DNA of 64,000 nucleotides. Source: Clusia tigrina. Its lineage: Eukaryota; Arthropoda; Insecta; Diptera; Clusiidae. The position numbers were made by a program, and so were the translations under genes. A model generated the notes under the pieces. That model worked only from the letters and a program-made list of their open reading frames with translations, made no database searches and was not told the DNA's origin. Location of the stretch: NCBI GenBank assembly GCA_920105625.2, contig OV050030.1, positions 77,031,400 through 77,095,399 of the forward strand, given 5' to 3'. Shown in pieces: positions 22,745-32,258 of the stretch; within the stretch, counting starts at the first letter, position 1, and every line of letters begins with the position of its first letter.

Positions 22745-25700
22745 CTAAAACAGTCCTAGACTGTTTATAAATCTCGTAACTGCTGTGGGCTTAATTTTAA
22801 CTAGGTGATTTGGAGATATGAACCCACTGCCTAGGTACTTATGTCTGCGTCTTGCCACCGCTGGGCAAGTGCACAGAATGTGTTCTGCCGTTTCCTGCTT
22901 CTCTTGACAGAGTCGACAAGAATCGTCTTCTACCACGCCTATTTTCTTTAGGTGGTAATTTAGTTTACAGTGTCCTGTTAAAAGTTCAGTGTATAGTTTG
23001 ATGTCATTTCTGCTGAGGTTTAAAGAAGCATCTACCCTTATGTGTTCAGGATCAATGAGTAGTCTCGACTGCCGCATGCCTTTTTGGGCTCTCCAGTAGT
23101 TTAGCAGACTTCGTTTTTCCTGTTCGCACAACAAGTTATTTGTGAAGCTACTGTTTACCCCACAGAAGGGTTCTGGGCCTATAAAGGCAGTGTCTGCACC
23201 CTTTTTTGCTAAAGAATCTGCCATTTCGTTGCCCTCATGTCCCTCGTGTCCCGGTACCCACATTAGCGTAACAGAGTTTCTCGCTGCTAGGGTATTGAGA
23301 AGTTTACAGCATTCCCAGACCAGCTTTGATTGGAATGAGAAGTTTATTAATGATTTTAGAGCTGCCTGGCTATCTGAGAGTATGCATATTTTGGTGTTGC
23401 GTGTACCCCTGCGTAGACATTCTCTAGCACATAACTCTAAAGCGTGGACCTCCGCCTGAAAAATGGAAGCTGTTTTTCCCATTGCAATTGCTTTTTGGAA
23501 ATTTGGCCCTACAATTCCAGCTCCTGCACTGCCATCTTCCATTTTGGACCCATCTGTATACCACAACTGAGAGTCCTGTTTTATTGTTATTTCCTTGTTT
23601 CTCCAAGCTGAACGGTCACTGATGACCACTTTGAATTGCTTTGAGAAGTCTAATTTTCTGTCCATTTTGTCGAAGACCATGAGGCACGGAGAATTCCAGA
23701 CAGTGTCCAGAATCTTTGCGTGCCCCGAAAGGTTGCCTTCTTTAAGATGGGCTAGATTAGGTAGCCTTAGGGCCGCGCTGGCCGCCATCCTTTTAACTAC
23801 AAGGTGTAGAGGAGTCAGTCCAGTGATCACTCCCAAAGCTAGTGTGGGGCACGTTCTCATTGCTCCCGTCACACTCAAACAGGCTATACGGTGAATCTTG
23901 TTAAGAGTCCTCTGAGCTCCTGTTTGGTTGACTTTTGGCCACCATACCAACGACGCATAAGTAATCATTGGTACTATTATTGTTTTATATGACCACGCCA
24001 TCATTTTTGGCCGTAGTCCCCATGTTTTACCGTACAACCTCTGGCAAGCATAGGTTGCTCTTAAGGCTTTACTAGTTATGTATGATAAGTGGTTTTTCCA
24101 AGTTAGAGTTTTGTCCAGGATTACTCCCAGATATTTCATTTCATTGGACATTGTTAAGTTTGTGGTCCCTAAACTTAAAGTCCCCAGATTCAGTTTCCTT
24201 CTTTTGGTGAAGGGTACCACGTTTGTTTTATTCGGATTTATCGATAGTCCTTTCTCCTGACACCAGTTTTGAGTGATATCAAGAGCTAGTTGCATGCGAT
24301 CTGTTATGGTAGAGTCAAACTTGCCTCTGACCATAATTACCAAATCATCCGCAAAGCCCTGAATTTCGTATCCGAGGTCATTGAGAGTTTGTAAGAGCTC
24401 GTCGATAACCAATAACCATAGGAGTGGCGATAGGACGCCCCCCTGGGGACATCCTTTGGTTGACCTGACAATTTGCTTTGCTGTCCCTGTTTCAAAGATT
24501 GTCGTTCTGTTTTTCAGCATGTTGAGAACCCATGTTATGATCAGTCTTTGTATACCTTTCCTGTTCATCCCCTCCTCAATTGATCTGAAAGTAGCATTGT
24601 CAAAAGCCCCCGTAATGTCAACCGATGTACAGAGAGCTATTTCTTTACCCTCAAACGCCTTTTCAATTTTGCTTGTTAAGCTATGTATGGCTGTCTCAGT
24701 CGATTTGCCTGATTGGTAAGCGTATTGTTCAATATGAAGAGGAGAATCTTTAAGATAAGTTTCCCTGATATATTGGTCCAGAATTTTTTCCATAACTTTT
24801 AGCAGGAATGACGTCAGGCTAATGGGCCGATAGGCTTTTGGCGTGTGGTCCGCCTTTTTGCCTGCTTTCGGTATGAAAGCCACCCTAGCCTTCGTCCAAG
24901 GTTTAGGCACTATGCCTAGCTCCAGGCTTATCCTGAAAATGTTTGTTAGCACAGGTGCTAATACATCAACACCTTGCCGAAGTAGGCACGGTTGTATATT
25001 ATCGACACCTGGCGATTTGAATGGTCTAAAAGTGGAGATAGCCCATTTGGTTTTATTGACGGTGAAGATTCTGCGAGCCAGTGAGAGTTCCCTCCGTGTA
25101 GGCATCAAGAAACGAGTATTCTCGATGATTTCACTATCCTCTCCGCTAGTGGCACAGCCTGGAAAGTGAGTGTCCAACAAAAGCTGTCCCGTCTCTTCCA
25201 GGCTCTCCGTAAAATTTCCGTCAGGCTTCTTGAGTGTAGAAAGCCCGTTTGAGTGATCTTTATTGAGTGACTTCTGGAGTCGGGTAGCTGCTGGGAGGGT
25301 TTCAATCTCCTCACAGTACTTTTTCCATGAGTCTCTCTTAGATCTTCTCAACTCATTATTATAGGCCGTTAAGGCACTTCTATAAGATGCCCAGTCACCA
25401 TTAGACTTGGCCCTATTAAAGAGTTGACGGGCTTTTTTGCGCAAAACATTTAGCTCCCCGCTCCACCAGGGTACGTTCCTAGAACGTTTCTTCACAACTA
25501 AATTGCAGCTACTTTCAAAAGCCTCGATTATTATATTATTTAATTTGTTAACTTCAAGATCTAGTTCCTGAGAGTTACTTATTTTTTCACTAAGGCCCGC
25601 AATATTTTGCTCTAAGTAAAAGTTATATATCGACCAGTTGGTCTTCCTAACATTTCTCATTTCGAAGGTGCCTCCAATCTCCCCCCCCAGATCAAAGCAA

Positions 25701-26392
25701 ATGTACCTATGGTCCGACAAGGAGACCTCATTAAGCACCCTCCAATTAGAAATGTTATTTGATATGAATGCGCTAGTTAGAGTGAGATCTAACACCTCCC
25801 CCCTTATCGCATTCATAAAGGTAGGCTCGTCACCCCTATTTACCACCACCAGATTATTTGTTGTAATAAAATCAAGAAGTGACTCACCTCGCCCGTTCGT
25901 GTCCGTGCTTCCCCATACCGTGTGGTGCGCGTTTGCGTCGCAGCACACCACCCACTGTAGACTGCGAGTGCGACAGTACTCCGTAAGCTGCTGGAGCTCG
26001 CGCGATACCGCGTCCTCTGTGTCGCCAGGTAAGTACATGGAGGCCAGGACTACCGTTCTCCTCCCTTTGGCACTAGGCACTTCTGCCTGTACTGCCACCA
26101 GATCGCGTTGTAGAAGCTCTGAAATTGGGAGGAATTTAATATTTTTGTTGATCATGATCGCTGCCCTCGGTCGGTCAACATTATTATCATAGATCAACTT
26201 ACATGTTTTTGTCTGCAGACCATTTATGCGCCCATTTGTGGCCCATGGTTCTTGAATGGCTACGAAGTCCAGACTCTGGTGTTCCACCAAGGCACTGAGC
26301 CTGTAAGAGGCTGCTATAGCCCTGTGGAGATTTATTTGGAGACAGTGAAGCTGCTTCCAAGAGTTTTGCGTTCGTGATGGGGCCTGGGACAT
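22745..26392 (-). CDS. LOA-type ORF2: endonuclease, reverse transcriptase, RNase H
   Basis: 1215 residues, uninterrupted. The N-terminal apurinic-type endonuclease (about 15-235) shows IQEPW with Glu48, CCDANAH with Asp152 and SDHRY with Asp227-His228. RT (about 440-770) has the FADD catalytic box at residues 680-683 (GFADDLVIM) and CPQGGVLSPLLW before it. RNase H (about 940-1080) starts at LWYTDGSK with Asp947 and has LSDSQAALKSL and GHEGNEMADSLA. A C-terminal Cys-His knuckle reads CRLCQEKQETAEHILCTC. The start overlaps the ORF1 stop by one base (TAATG at 26390-26394), suggesting coupled reinitiation. It performs target-primed reverse transcription. Confidence 0.95.
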   Translation of the reverse strand: MSQAPSRTQNSWKQLHCLQINLHRAIAASYRLSALVEHQSLDFVAIQEPWATNGRINGLQTKTCKLIYDNNVDRPRAAIMINKNIKFLPISELLQRDLVAVQAEVPSAKGRRTVVLASMYLPGDTEDAVSRELQQLTEYCRTRSLQWVVCCDANAHHTVWGSTDTNGRGESLLDFITTNNLVVVNRGDEPTFMNAIRGEVLDLTLTSAFISNNISNWRVLNEVSLSDHRYICFDLGGEIGGTFEMRNVRKTNWSIYNFYLEQNIAGLSEKISNSQELDLEVNKLNNIIIEAFESSCNLVVKKRSRNVPWWSGELNVLRKKARQLFNRAKSNGDWASYRSALTAYNNELRRSKRDSWKKYCEEIETLPAATRLQKSLNKDHSNGLSTLKKPDGNFTESLEETGQLLLDTHFPGCATSGEDSEIIENTRFLMPTRRELSLARRIFTVNKTKWAISTFRPFKSPGVDNIQPCLLRQGVDVLAPVLTNIFRISLELGIVPKPWTKARVAFIPKAGKKADHTPKAYRPISLTSFLLKVMEKILDQYIRETYLKDSPLHIEQYAYQSGKSTETAIHSLTSKIEKAFEGKEIALCTSVDITGAFDNATFRSIEEGMNRKGIQRLIITWVLNMLKNRTTIFETGTAKQIVRSTKGCPQGGVLSPLLWLLVIDELLQTLNDLGYEIQGFADDLVIMVRGKFDSTITDRMQLALDITQNWCQEKGLSINPNKTNVVPFTKRRKLNLGTLSLGTTNLTMSNEMKYLGVILDKTLTWKNHLSYITSKALRATYACQRLYGKTWGLRPKMMAWSYKTIIVPMITYASLVWWPKVNQTGAQRTLNKIHRIACLSVTGAMRTCPTLALGVITGLTPLHLVVKRMAASAALRLPNLAHLKEGNLSGHAKILDTVWNSPCLMVFDKMDRKLDFSKQFKVVISDRSAWRNKEITIKQDSQLWYTDGSKMEDGSAGAGIVGPNFQKAIAMGKTASIFQAEVHALELCARECLRRGTRNTKICILSDSQAALKSLINFSFQSKLVWECCKLLNTLAARNSVTLMWVPGHEGHEGNEMADSLAKKGADTAFIGPEPFCGVNSSFTNNLLCEQEKRSLLNYWRAQKGMRQSRLLIDPEHIRVDASLNLSRNDIKLYTELLTGHCKLNYHLKKIGVVEDDSCRLCQEKQETAEHILCTCPAVARRRHKYLGSGFISPNHLVKIKPTAVTRFINSLGLF

Positions 26393-27900
26393 TATTTCCC
26401 AGACCGATCCTTGCGGATCTTACCACCCTTTGTGCTCCGCAAAGTTTCCGCAGCCTCCGGGTCTTTTCTCTCCCATTTCCTGAGCCTACCAGAGAGAGCA
26501 GATGGTCCTGGACGTTGGGCACGTGTGTTGCCTCTCTCCGCTCTCGGTACTGGCTTTGTGAAAATGGGCCCCGTTTTCGGCTTCTGGCTACTCTGCTTTG
26601 CCCGCGCTGCAACAGATGTTGTTGGTTGCTCTTCAACACCAACAGCAGATTTTGCCCTGTTCCCCTTCAGTCTAGGTCGGAGCTGGGCACTGCCAAAGCC
26701 ATAGTAGACCTTGTTACCCAGTGTGTCAACCCTTTCAGACGAGATGGGGTCCAGAGCAATTGCCAGCTCGACCTGGTCACCTTTTTGTAGGCGATGGAGC
26801 ACCCGCCACTCGCTGACACTAATGCCCGAATTCTGCGACTCCACTTGCCCCAGAATTCGGTCATTTTGCCAAGATACCGAGCCGGGAAAGTAGCCAACGA
26901 AGATCTTGGCCTTTGGCACTTTTGCCTCGTCCACCACCTTCAACTCAGCCCCCTCCCATGGCTTCATGGCTGGTATCCATTCTTCAGCCCAGGCTACGGT
27001 TTCGTCGTCCAGACAGTTGATCGTCAACCATCCAGGCTTGAAACTACAGCCTGCAAAGTGTGGCTTCACTGGGCCCCCACGAGTCTCGAACATCTTGTCG
27101 AGAATGCACCGTTGTACCTTCCCAATTTCTTCAGTGGACCATATGCCCTCCGGGAAATTGCTAGGTATAACCCCTATCTTTTTGGAGCAGACTGTCTCCG
27201 CTAGAGTAGGCTTTGAGCAGGGGACCCCCAAGGAGGCTCCCTGCACGCCATGTCTTTCAGAGACACTCGCCACCCTCTTACTGGGACCAGGTTCGCCCCC
27301 AAGTAAGGTCTCCGCCTCCTTCATCTCACCACACACCGGCGGGTCCGCTGGGGGCACTATTGACATTTTATCAATGTTTTTGTTGCCCTCTTGTGCAAAC
27401 CGCTTTGTCGGCCTGGAGTTCGATGTCGGCGTGGAGCCATCTGAACGGGATCTTTTAGGGGTCCATCGCGCAGACACGTTCGCTGGATTTGCCGCCAAGG
27501 ACCGAGCTGTTTCCAGCGATATGCCCCTGGCAAGCAAAGCCTTAAAACGTTTACGTCCAGCTCCGGACAGCTTCACCCTAAGTTTTGGAATCTTCTCTGG
27601 AGCAGGTTCAAGAAGATTTCTCTCCTGTTCCGAGGAGATAGACACCCCAGCCGATTCCTGGCTAAGTGGGATGTCCATCTCCTCCGGCCTGTCGGTTAAG
27701 GGACCGGGTGCCCCCCCCAACAGGTCGTGCTCCATGCTTTCATTGTCGATGGGACCAGATGCCCCCTCGGCCAATGATGGCTGTTGGCTCATTGTAGCCA
27801 CAATATGCACATTTGAAGGTGTGCAGTCCATTTTTTTTTTTTCATATAGGCTTAAGTTTTCCATATATTTTTTTTTAGTTTTCTTTTGCGTTTTGGTCAC
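26392..27900 (-). CDS. LOA-type ORF1 (Gag-like RNA-binding protein)
   Basis: Up to 502 residues, uninterrupted; nearer starts at MDCTPSNV (residue 24) or MSQQPSLAEG (residue 37) are plausible. The N-terminal third is acidic and Pro/Gly-rich with repeated GGAPGP-type words. A folded part from about residue 240 (KIGVIPSNFPEGIWSTEEIG to LDPISSERVDTLGNKVYYGF) matches my memory of the insect domain DUF4780 found in LOA ORF1. The tail is basic (RAERGNTRAQRPGPSALSGR). No CCHC knuckle is present. It presumably coats the element RNA. Confidence 0.9.
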   Translation of the reverse strand: MTKTQKKTKKKYMENLSLYEKKKMDCTPSNVHIVATMSQQPSLAEGASGPIDNESMEHDLLGGAPGPLTDRPEEMDIPLSQESAGVSISSEQERNLLEPAPEKIPKLRVKLSGAGRKRFKALLARGISLETARSLAANPANVSARWTPKRSRSDGSTPTSNSRPTKRFAQEGNKNIDKMSIVPPADPPVCGEMKEAETLLGGEPGPSKRVASVSERHGVQGASLGVPCSKPTLAETVCSKKIGVIPSNFPEGIWSTEEIGKVQRCILDKMFETRGGPVKPHFAGCSFKPGWLTINCLDDETVAWAEEWIPAMKPWEGAELKVVDEAKVPKAKIFVGYFPGSVSWQNDRILGQVESQNSGISVSEWRVLHRLQKGDQVELAIALDPISSERVDTLGNKVYYGFGSAQLRPRLKGNRAKSAVGVEEQPTTSVAARAKQSSQKPKTGPIFTKPVPRAERGNTRAQRPGPSALSGRLRKWERKDPEAAETLRSTKGGKIRKDRSGK

Positions 27901-28429
27901 CCACGGGCGCCCCCGTGGTAAGGCTAATTAAAACCGTAGGTTCGCCGGACCTCGTACGGAGTTCGCTATTAAGCTTGACTCTACCCCGTCAAGCAAGCTC
28001 ACTGGCATAGCTGTTCCACCGTGAATTTAGGGTGTTTTTTTTTTATGGGCCAATATGTCTGGTGAACCCTGCCCCAGGGAGTTTTCTCTCTCCCCCGCCC
28101 GGCAATCGGCGACCCAAGTCCAGCAGAGACATGACCGTACTGAAAGTGGGCCATTGGTCTGTAAAGTAATTGCCGCACTTCCCCGAAGGGCTGACCAATT
28201 GTTAGTGTCTAGGCGATCCGGCGGTCTCAGTGAGACGTTCGATATTGGCCAGTACGACTACTAACTAGCCTTAACGACTGAGCAGGAATCGTAGAAAACT
28301 ACTTTCAACCTGTGCGTTGAAGGTAGTTCTTAGTTTGCGTAACTGGACCATGTCACCGTCTTTCATGTGCCATGTTCCAGCACACAGTAAGCCCCTACAC
28401 CGCAACAAGGTGACTACCCAGCGTAGGGG
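27901..28429 (-). promoter_or_regulatory. LOA 5' untranslated region with internal promoter
   Basis: Non-LTR elements of this type are transcribed from an internal promoter at their 5' end. This 529-bp leader is GC-rich relative to its surroundings and starts with a possible hairpin (28392-28398 with 28423-28429). I see no TATA box, as expected. Confidence 0.55.
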
Positions 28430-28441
28430 AACCATCCTGAT

Positions 28442-30900
28442 AATAAAGCTTATGGCGGTAAGGGTATATTAATAAGAGATAGATTTAATCATCATGCACT
28501 GTATGCAAAGTTGTATCTGCAGGCAACTTCAATATTTCTTCAATACTGGAGGAAAAAAATGTACTAAGCGCAGTCTATTGTCCTCCAAGATACTCAGTGA
28601 CTGAATTACAGTTCATATAATTCTTCACATCATTATGGACCAAATTTTTGGCAGCAGGTGATTAAAATCTGAAACATACCTTTTGAGGCTTCAGGTTAAT
28701 AAATCCCAAAGGCAAACATCTGTTCTCTGCGTTACTGAATCGGTTTTCTAACCTAAACCTCGTGTCTTCAGGGCAACCGACATACTGGCCCTGTAACCCT
28801 CAAATAGTGCCTGATCTCATCGACTTTGGAATAATCAGTGGTATTGATCGAGATTTGTTATCTGCAGAATTGTGTTTAGAGCTTGCTTCTGATCATTCAT
28901 CAGTTTTGTCTACATTACATTATATTATTATATGTCTACATAAACAAGCTCAACTCGGTAAGAAAACAGGTCACCTAACCAATAAAATAACAAACTGGCT
29001 CAGGTACCGTCAATATGTAAGTAGTCATATAAACATTAGTTCTCGACTAAAGAGTGCAAGCGATATTGACTCGGCACTTTTGGCCATCATCTCAGCTCTT
29101 ACATCTGCAGCCACACACTCATCTCCAGCAGCCTCATTATCCCACCCCGCAACAACTCGTACAACATCTGCAGTTATCGATAATCTCGTTAAGGAGAAAA
29201 GGCGATTAAGAAGAGAGTGGCAACAAAATAGATCACCCTACGCCAAGCAGAAATTAGCATTAGCAAAAAAACGCCTCCGAGAAGCACTGAACTGCGAGCT
29301 AGAGAACAGTTTGAAAAAGTATACTGAGACGCTAACTCCAACACAAAATACTAACTACTCTTTATGGAAAGCGTATAAAAATATAAAAGCTCCTAAAGAC
29401 TGTCATCCACCATTCAGGCAAAATAATAGAACTTGGGCAAGAAGTGACGAAGACTTAGCCTCAGCGTTTGCAAATCATCTCAAATCCTTATTCCAACCTA
29501 ACAAACCAACCAACAGTTTTGAAATTCCATTTTTGGCCCCTAAAATACCACTAATCCCGATGCAGGTTAAAATGAAGGAAGTGCAACTTTTAATTAAAAC
29601 TCAGCTAAACACAAAAAAGCATCAGGATTTGAATTAATTACCGCAAAAATGATTGTGGAATTGCCAGAAATAGCCATCACAATAGTGACGCAGTTATTTA
29701 ATGCAATATTTAGAATTGGGTATTTTCCACAACCCTGGAAAATATCACAAATTACAATGATACCAAAACCCGGAAAAGACGAAACTCAACCGTCATCTTA
29801 TCGGCCCATAAGCTTGCTTCCAGTAAATTCCAAATTATTTGAGAAACTGCTTCTTCTAAAACTGCAGCCGCACATATACAAATCCAACATTATTCCCCAC
29901 CATAAATTTGAATTTCGTAAGAACCATAGAGCAAATTAACCGCAATACTAATGCAATTCGAAATACTTTTGAGGACAAAAAATACTGCTCTGCTATATTT
30001 TTAGATATTGCACAGGCGTTTGACAGACTTTGGCATACAGAGTTAATATATAAAATTCAAAAACTGTTACCAGTTAATGTGCACATGCTACTGGAATCGT
30101 ATTTAGATAACCGAAAGCTTAGAGTAAAATATGGAGAATACACCACAAATGACTTTGATATTAACGCTGGGGTTGCACAAGGTAGTACTGTATTATTCAC
30201 TGCAGACCTCCCTACTGATGATCATCTAGTCACTTTAACATTCGCAGACGACATTGCTATTCTTAGTATACATAGGAATCCAATAGTGGCTTCGAATCGC
30301 CTTGAAGAGCATTTGAAGAAAATAGAAGTGTGGCTGGTAAATTGGCGCATTAAGGTAAATGAGACCAAGAGCATTCATGTTACGTTTACACTTAGGAAAG
30401 AAACATGCCCTGTGATGACACTAAACAATGTTGCTATTCCTCAATCGAATACTGTAACACACCTAGGAGTCCATTTAGACAGACGACTAACCTGGCGGAA
30501 CCATATTGAGGCAAAAAGAAAGCAGAAAGGTCCATAAAATAAATTGGCTACTCAACTCCAAGTCAAGGCTTCGTTTAGAATATAAACTTCTATTGTACAA
30601 GGCACTGATCAAACCAGTTTGGGCATACGGAGCTGAGCTTTGGGGGAATGCTAGTTCATCGGACGTCGAGCTGATACAACGAGTGCAATCGAAAATCTTA
30701 CGTGGAATCACGGGTGCGCCTTGGTTCGTTAGAAATGCTGACATCCATAAGGACCTCAACATTCCTCTTGTTAAAAGTGAGCTCACAGAGATTATAGCTC
30801 AAACACAAAAAAAAACTAGGAGAGCACTCAAATCCATTTGTAAAAAATCTACTTAGAAATAAAACAGCAACACGCCTCAAAAGATTGGACTTACCTATTA
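28442..30900 (+). pseudogene. Jockey ORF2 remainder: endonuclease end, RT, C-terminus
   Basis: Broken into frames 28762-29637, 29649-29939, 29908-30537 and 30506-30856. The endonuclease end reads SSGQPTYWPCNPQIVPDLID and ASDHSSVLSTL. RT motifs are MIPKPGKDETQPSSYRPISL, AIFLDIAQAFDRLWH, NAGVAQGS and FADDIAIL (30241-30252), with VTHLGVHLDRRLTWRNHIE downstream. A deletion between GVAQGSTV and FTADLPT removes the segment after the catalytic loop. Frameshifts and stops show it is dead. The 3' untranslated region to 31104 is AT-rich. Confidence 0.9.
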
Positions 30901-31257
30901 TATTAAATGTACTAAATATTAAATAATTACTATATAAGATACTAAAATGAAATGAATTTAAATTGAAATTGAATTAAAACTGAAAGGCATAAATGTAGCG
31001 AAATTTAATACTAAGCCCAAACACTGGTGCGGGATAAATATAGTTAATTTAGCTCCTAAGATTTAATAACTTATTGTTAGGCTTGAAATGAGTGAAATCA
31101 ATAATTAAATGAAAAGTTTAAAAAAAATATGATTAGAAAATGATATTTTCTCAAATTTTAATTAAAATAGATTGAAAAAAGAAATTATAAAAATTTAAAT
31201 TATTTTTTTTTATTTGGATACGAAAAATTTTCCAACTTTTCTACTCTAGCAGAAAAT

Positions 31258-31825
31258 CGGAAACCAGAAATAGACCTACATAATTGAAAACAAAAGTATT
31301 TCTCACATACTCGTATTATTATGAAGCCATGTCAATAATACCCAAATTTCAAGGTCTATGTATTTTAAATCTAAAAAACAATATTATATGAATTTTTCTT
31401 TTTGTACTTGTTAGGACGCATCGTTTTTGCGTTCCCGAAATATAAAGAAAATAAAATAGCTATCACACTACAGATTATTAAGAAAGAAAACTCTAAAGTT
31501 TTTTGTATTTAGGTGGTTGCGACCGACTGTGTGGTTTTCTCAATTTCAAGTGTTCTTATTCTTAGCTTTTTTTATAAAAATGTCATTCAATATGTAAAAT
31601 TAGCAAAAATTTACCGTTACAGTAATATGTAAAATACAACAAAGAATACATTGCATACCAAAAGTTTTGATACTTTTAAAATTGACAAAGTATCATAAAA
31701 GTTTTCGTACTTCAAAAGCAATTTTTCTGACACAAATAGTTAAAAATCTTATAACTTGCTTTTCAATACGCAACACCTTACATTCTTAAAAAGTGTTAAC
31801 CGAATCTCGAAAATAATTTTAAAAT

Positions 31826-31828
<3 letters not shown>
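31258..31828. other. Unassigned AT-rich sequence
   Basis: Between the end of the unclassified repeat (matching CTACTCTAGCAGAAAAT in the paralogue) and the (TA)n tract. Nothing recognisable. Confidence 0.45.

Positions 31829-31915
<87 letters not shown>
31829..31915. repeat. (TA)n microsatellite, left half
   Basis: About 87 bp of TA ending exactly at the 5' LTR of the Ty3/gypsy element. The matching right half lies at 36790-36870. Confidence 0.95.
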
Positions 31916-31919
<4 letters not shown>

Positions 31920-32112
31920 GGAACTGTTTTTCCCTAAACAGTGGCAACGCTGTTTTAGAGGCGGTCAACGAGCTGTCAACGAGCTGGGGAGTCAGTCGAA
32001 ACGGATCGCGAGTGAAACAAGACTTCTTTTGTACTTGGAACTTATTTTTAATAAACTGTACCATTCTTATTTTTAATAAACGGTACCATTCATATATTAA
32101 TAATCTGTACCA
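31916..32112 (+). repeat. 5' LTR of the Ty3/gypsy element
   Basis: 197 bp, starting TGTGGGAACTG and ending TGTACCA. It contains a duplicated GGTCAACGAGCTG/TGTCAACGAGCTG word and two direct copies of TTTTTAATAAACGGTACCATT-like sequence, each with an AATAAA poly(A) signal. Confidence 0.95.
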
Positions 32113-32118
32113 TAAATT

Positions 32119-32136
32119 TGGGGGCTCGTCCGGGAT
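32119..32136 (+). other. Primer binding site (tRNA-Pro type)
   Basis: TGGGGGCTCGTCCGGGAT, six bases after the LTR, is complementary to the 3' end of tRNA-Pro and equals the well-known tRNA-Pro site of some vertebrate gammaretroviruses. It would prime minus-strand synthesis. Confidence 0.85.
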
Positions 32137-32258
32137 AAGAATAAAATACGCGTCGCGAAAAGAAAATAAAACGTGTGTAAGTTTGTGCGGGATTTTTTGA
32201 GCCAAAACGGAGAAAAAGAAATATATATTTAATAAAAAAAAAAAAATTTATATATAAA

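Larger units (their letters stand above)
22668..28429 (-). mobile_element. LOA-type non-LTR retrotransposon, complete and apparently intact
   Basis: 5762 bp flanked by a perfect 12-bp target duplication AACCATCCTGAT (22656-22667 and 28430-28441). The 3' end carries an A-run (T-run on + at 22669-22681); the 5' untranslated region (28429 to about 27901) is GC-rich with a CCCCTAC/GTAGGGG hairpin. Two long open frames without interruption meet in a TAATG junction. ORF2 has endonuclease, RT and RNase H, which together with the ORF1 type fits the LOA/Bilbo group by recollection. R1 or I placements are possible alternatives. Confidence 0.92.
22493..31104 (+). mobile_element. Jockey-type non-LTR element, ORF2 part, split by LOA
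   Basis: Starts in the endonuclease N-terminus (NANGISQHKLEIQHFL), breaks at AACCATCCTGAT (22656-22667), and resumes at 28442 after the LOA element with PDNKAYGG. The 3' end is placed at about 31104, where TTAAATGAAAAGT (31105-31117) matches TTAAATGAAAGT at 21337-21348 just before the ORF1 fragment, a likely target duplication of the original insertion. It is a relic with many stops. Confidence 0.85.

Noticed and set aside
22745..27931. Long frames on the + strand, such as 26906-27931 (341 codons) and 25638-26192
   Set aside because: They are antisense shadows of the LOA ORF1 and ORF2, which carry clear domains on the minus strand.
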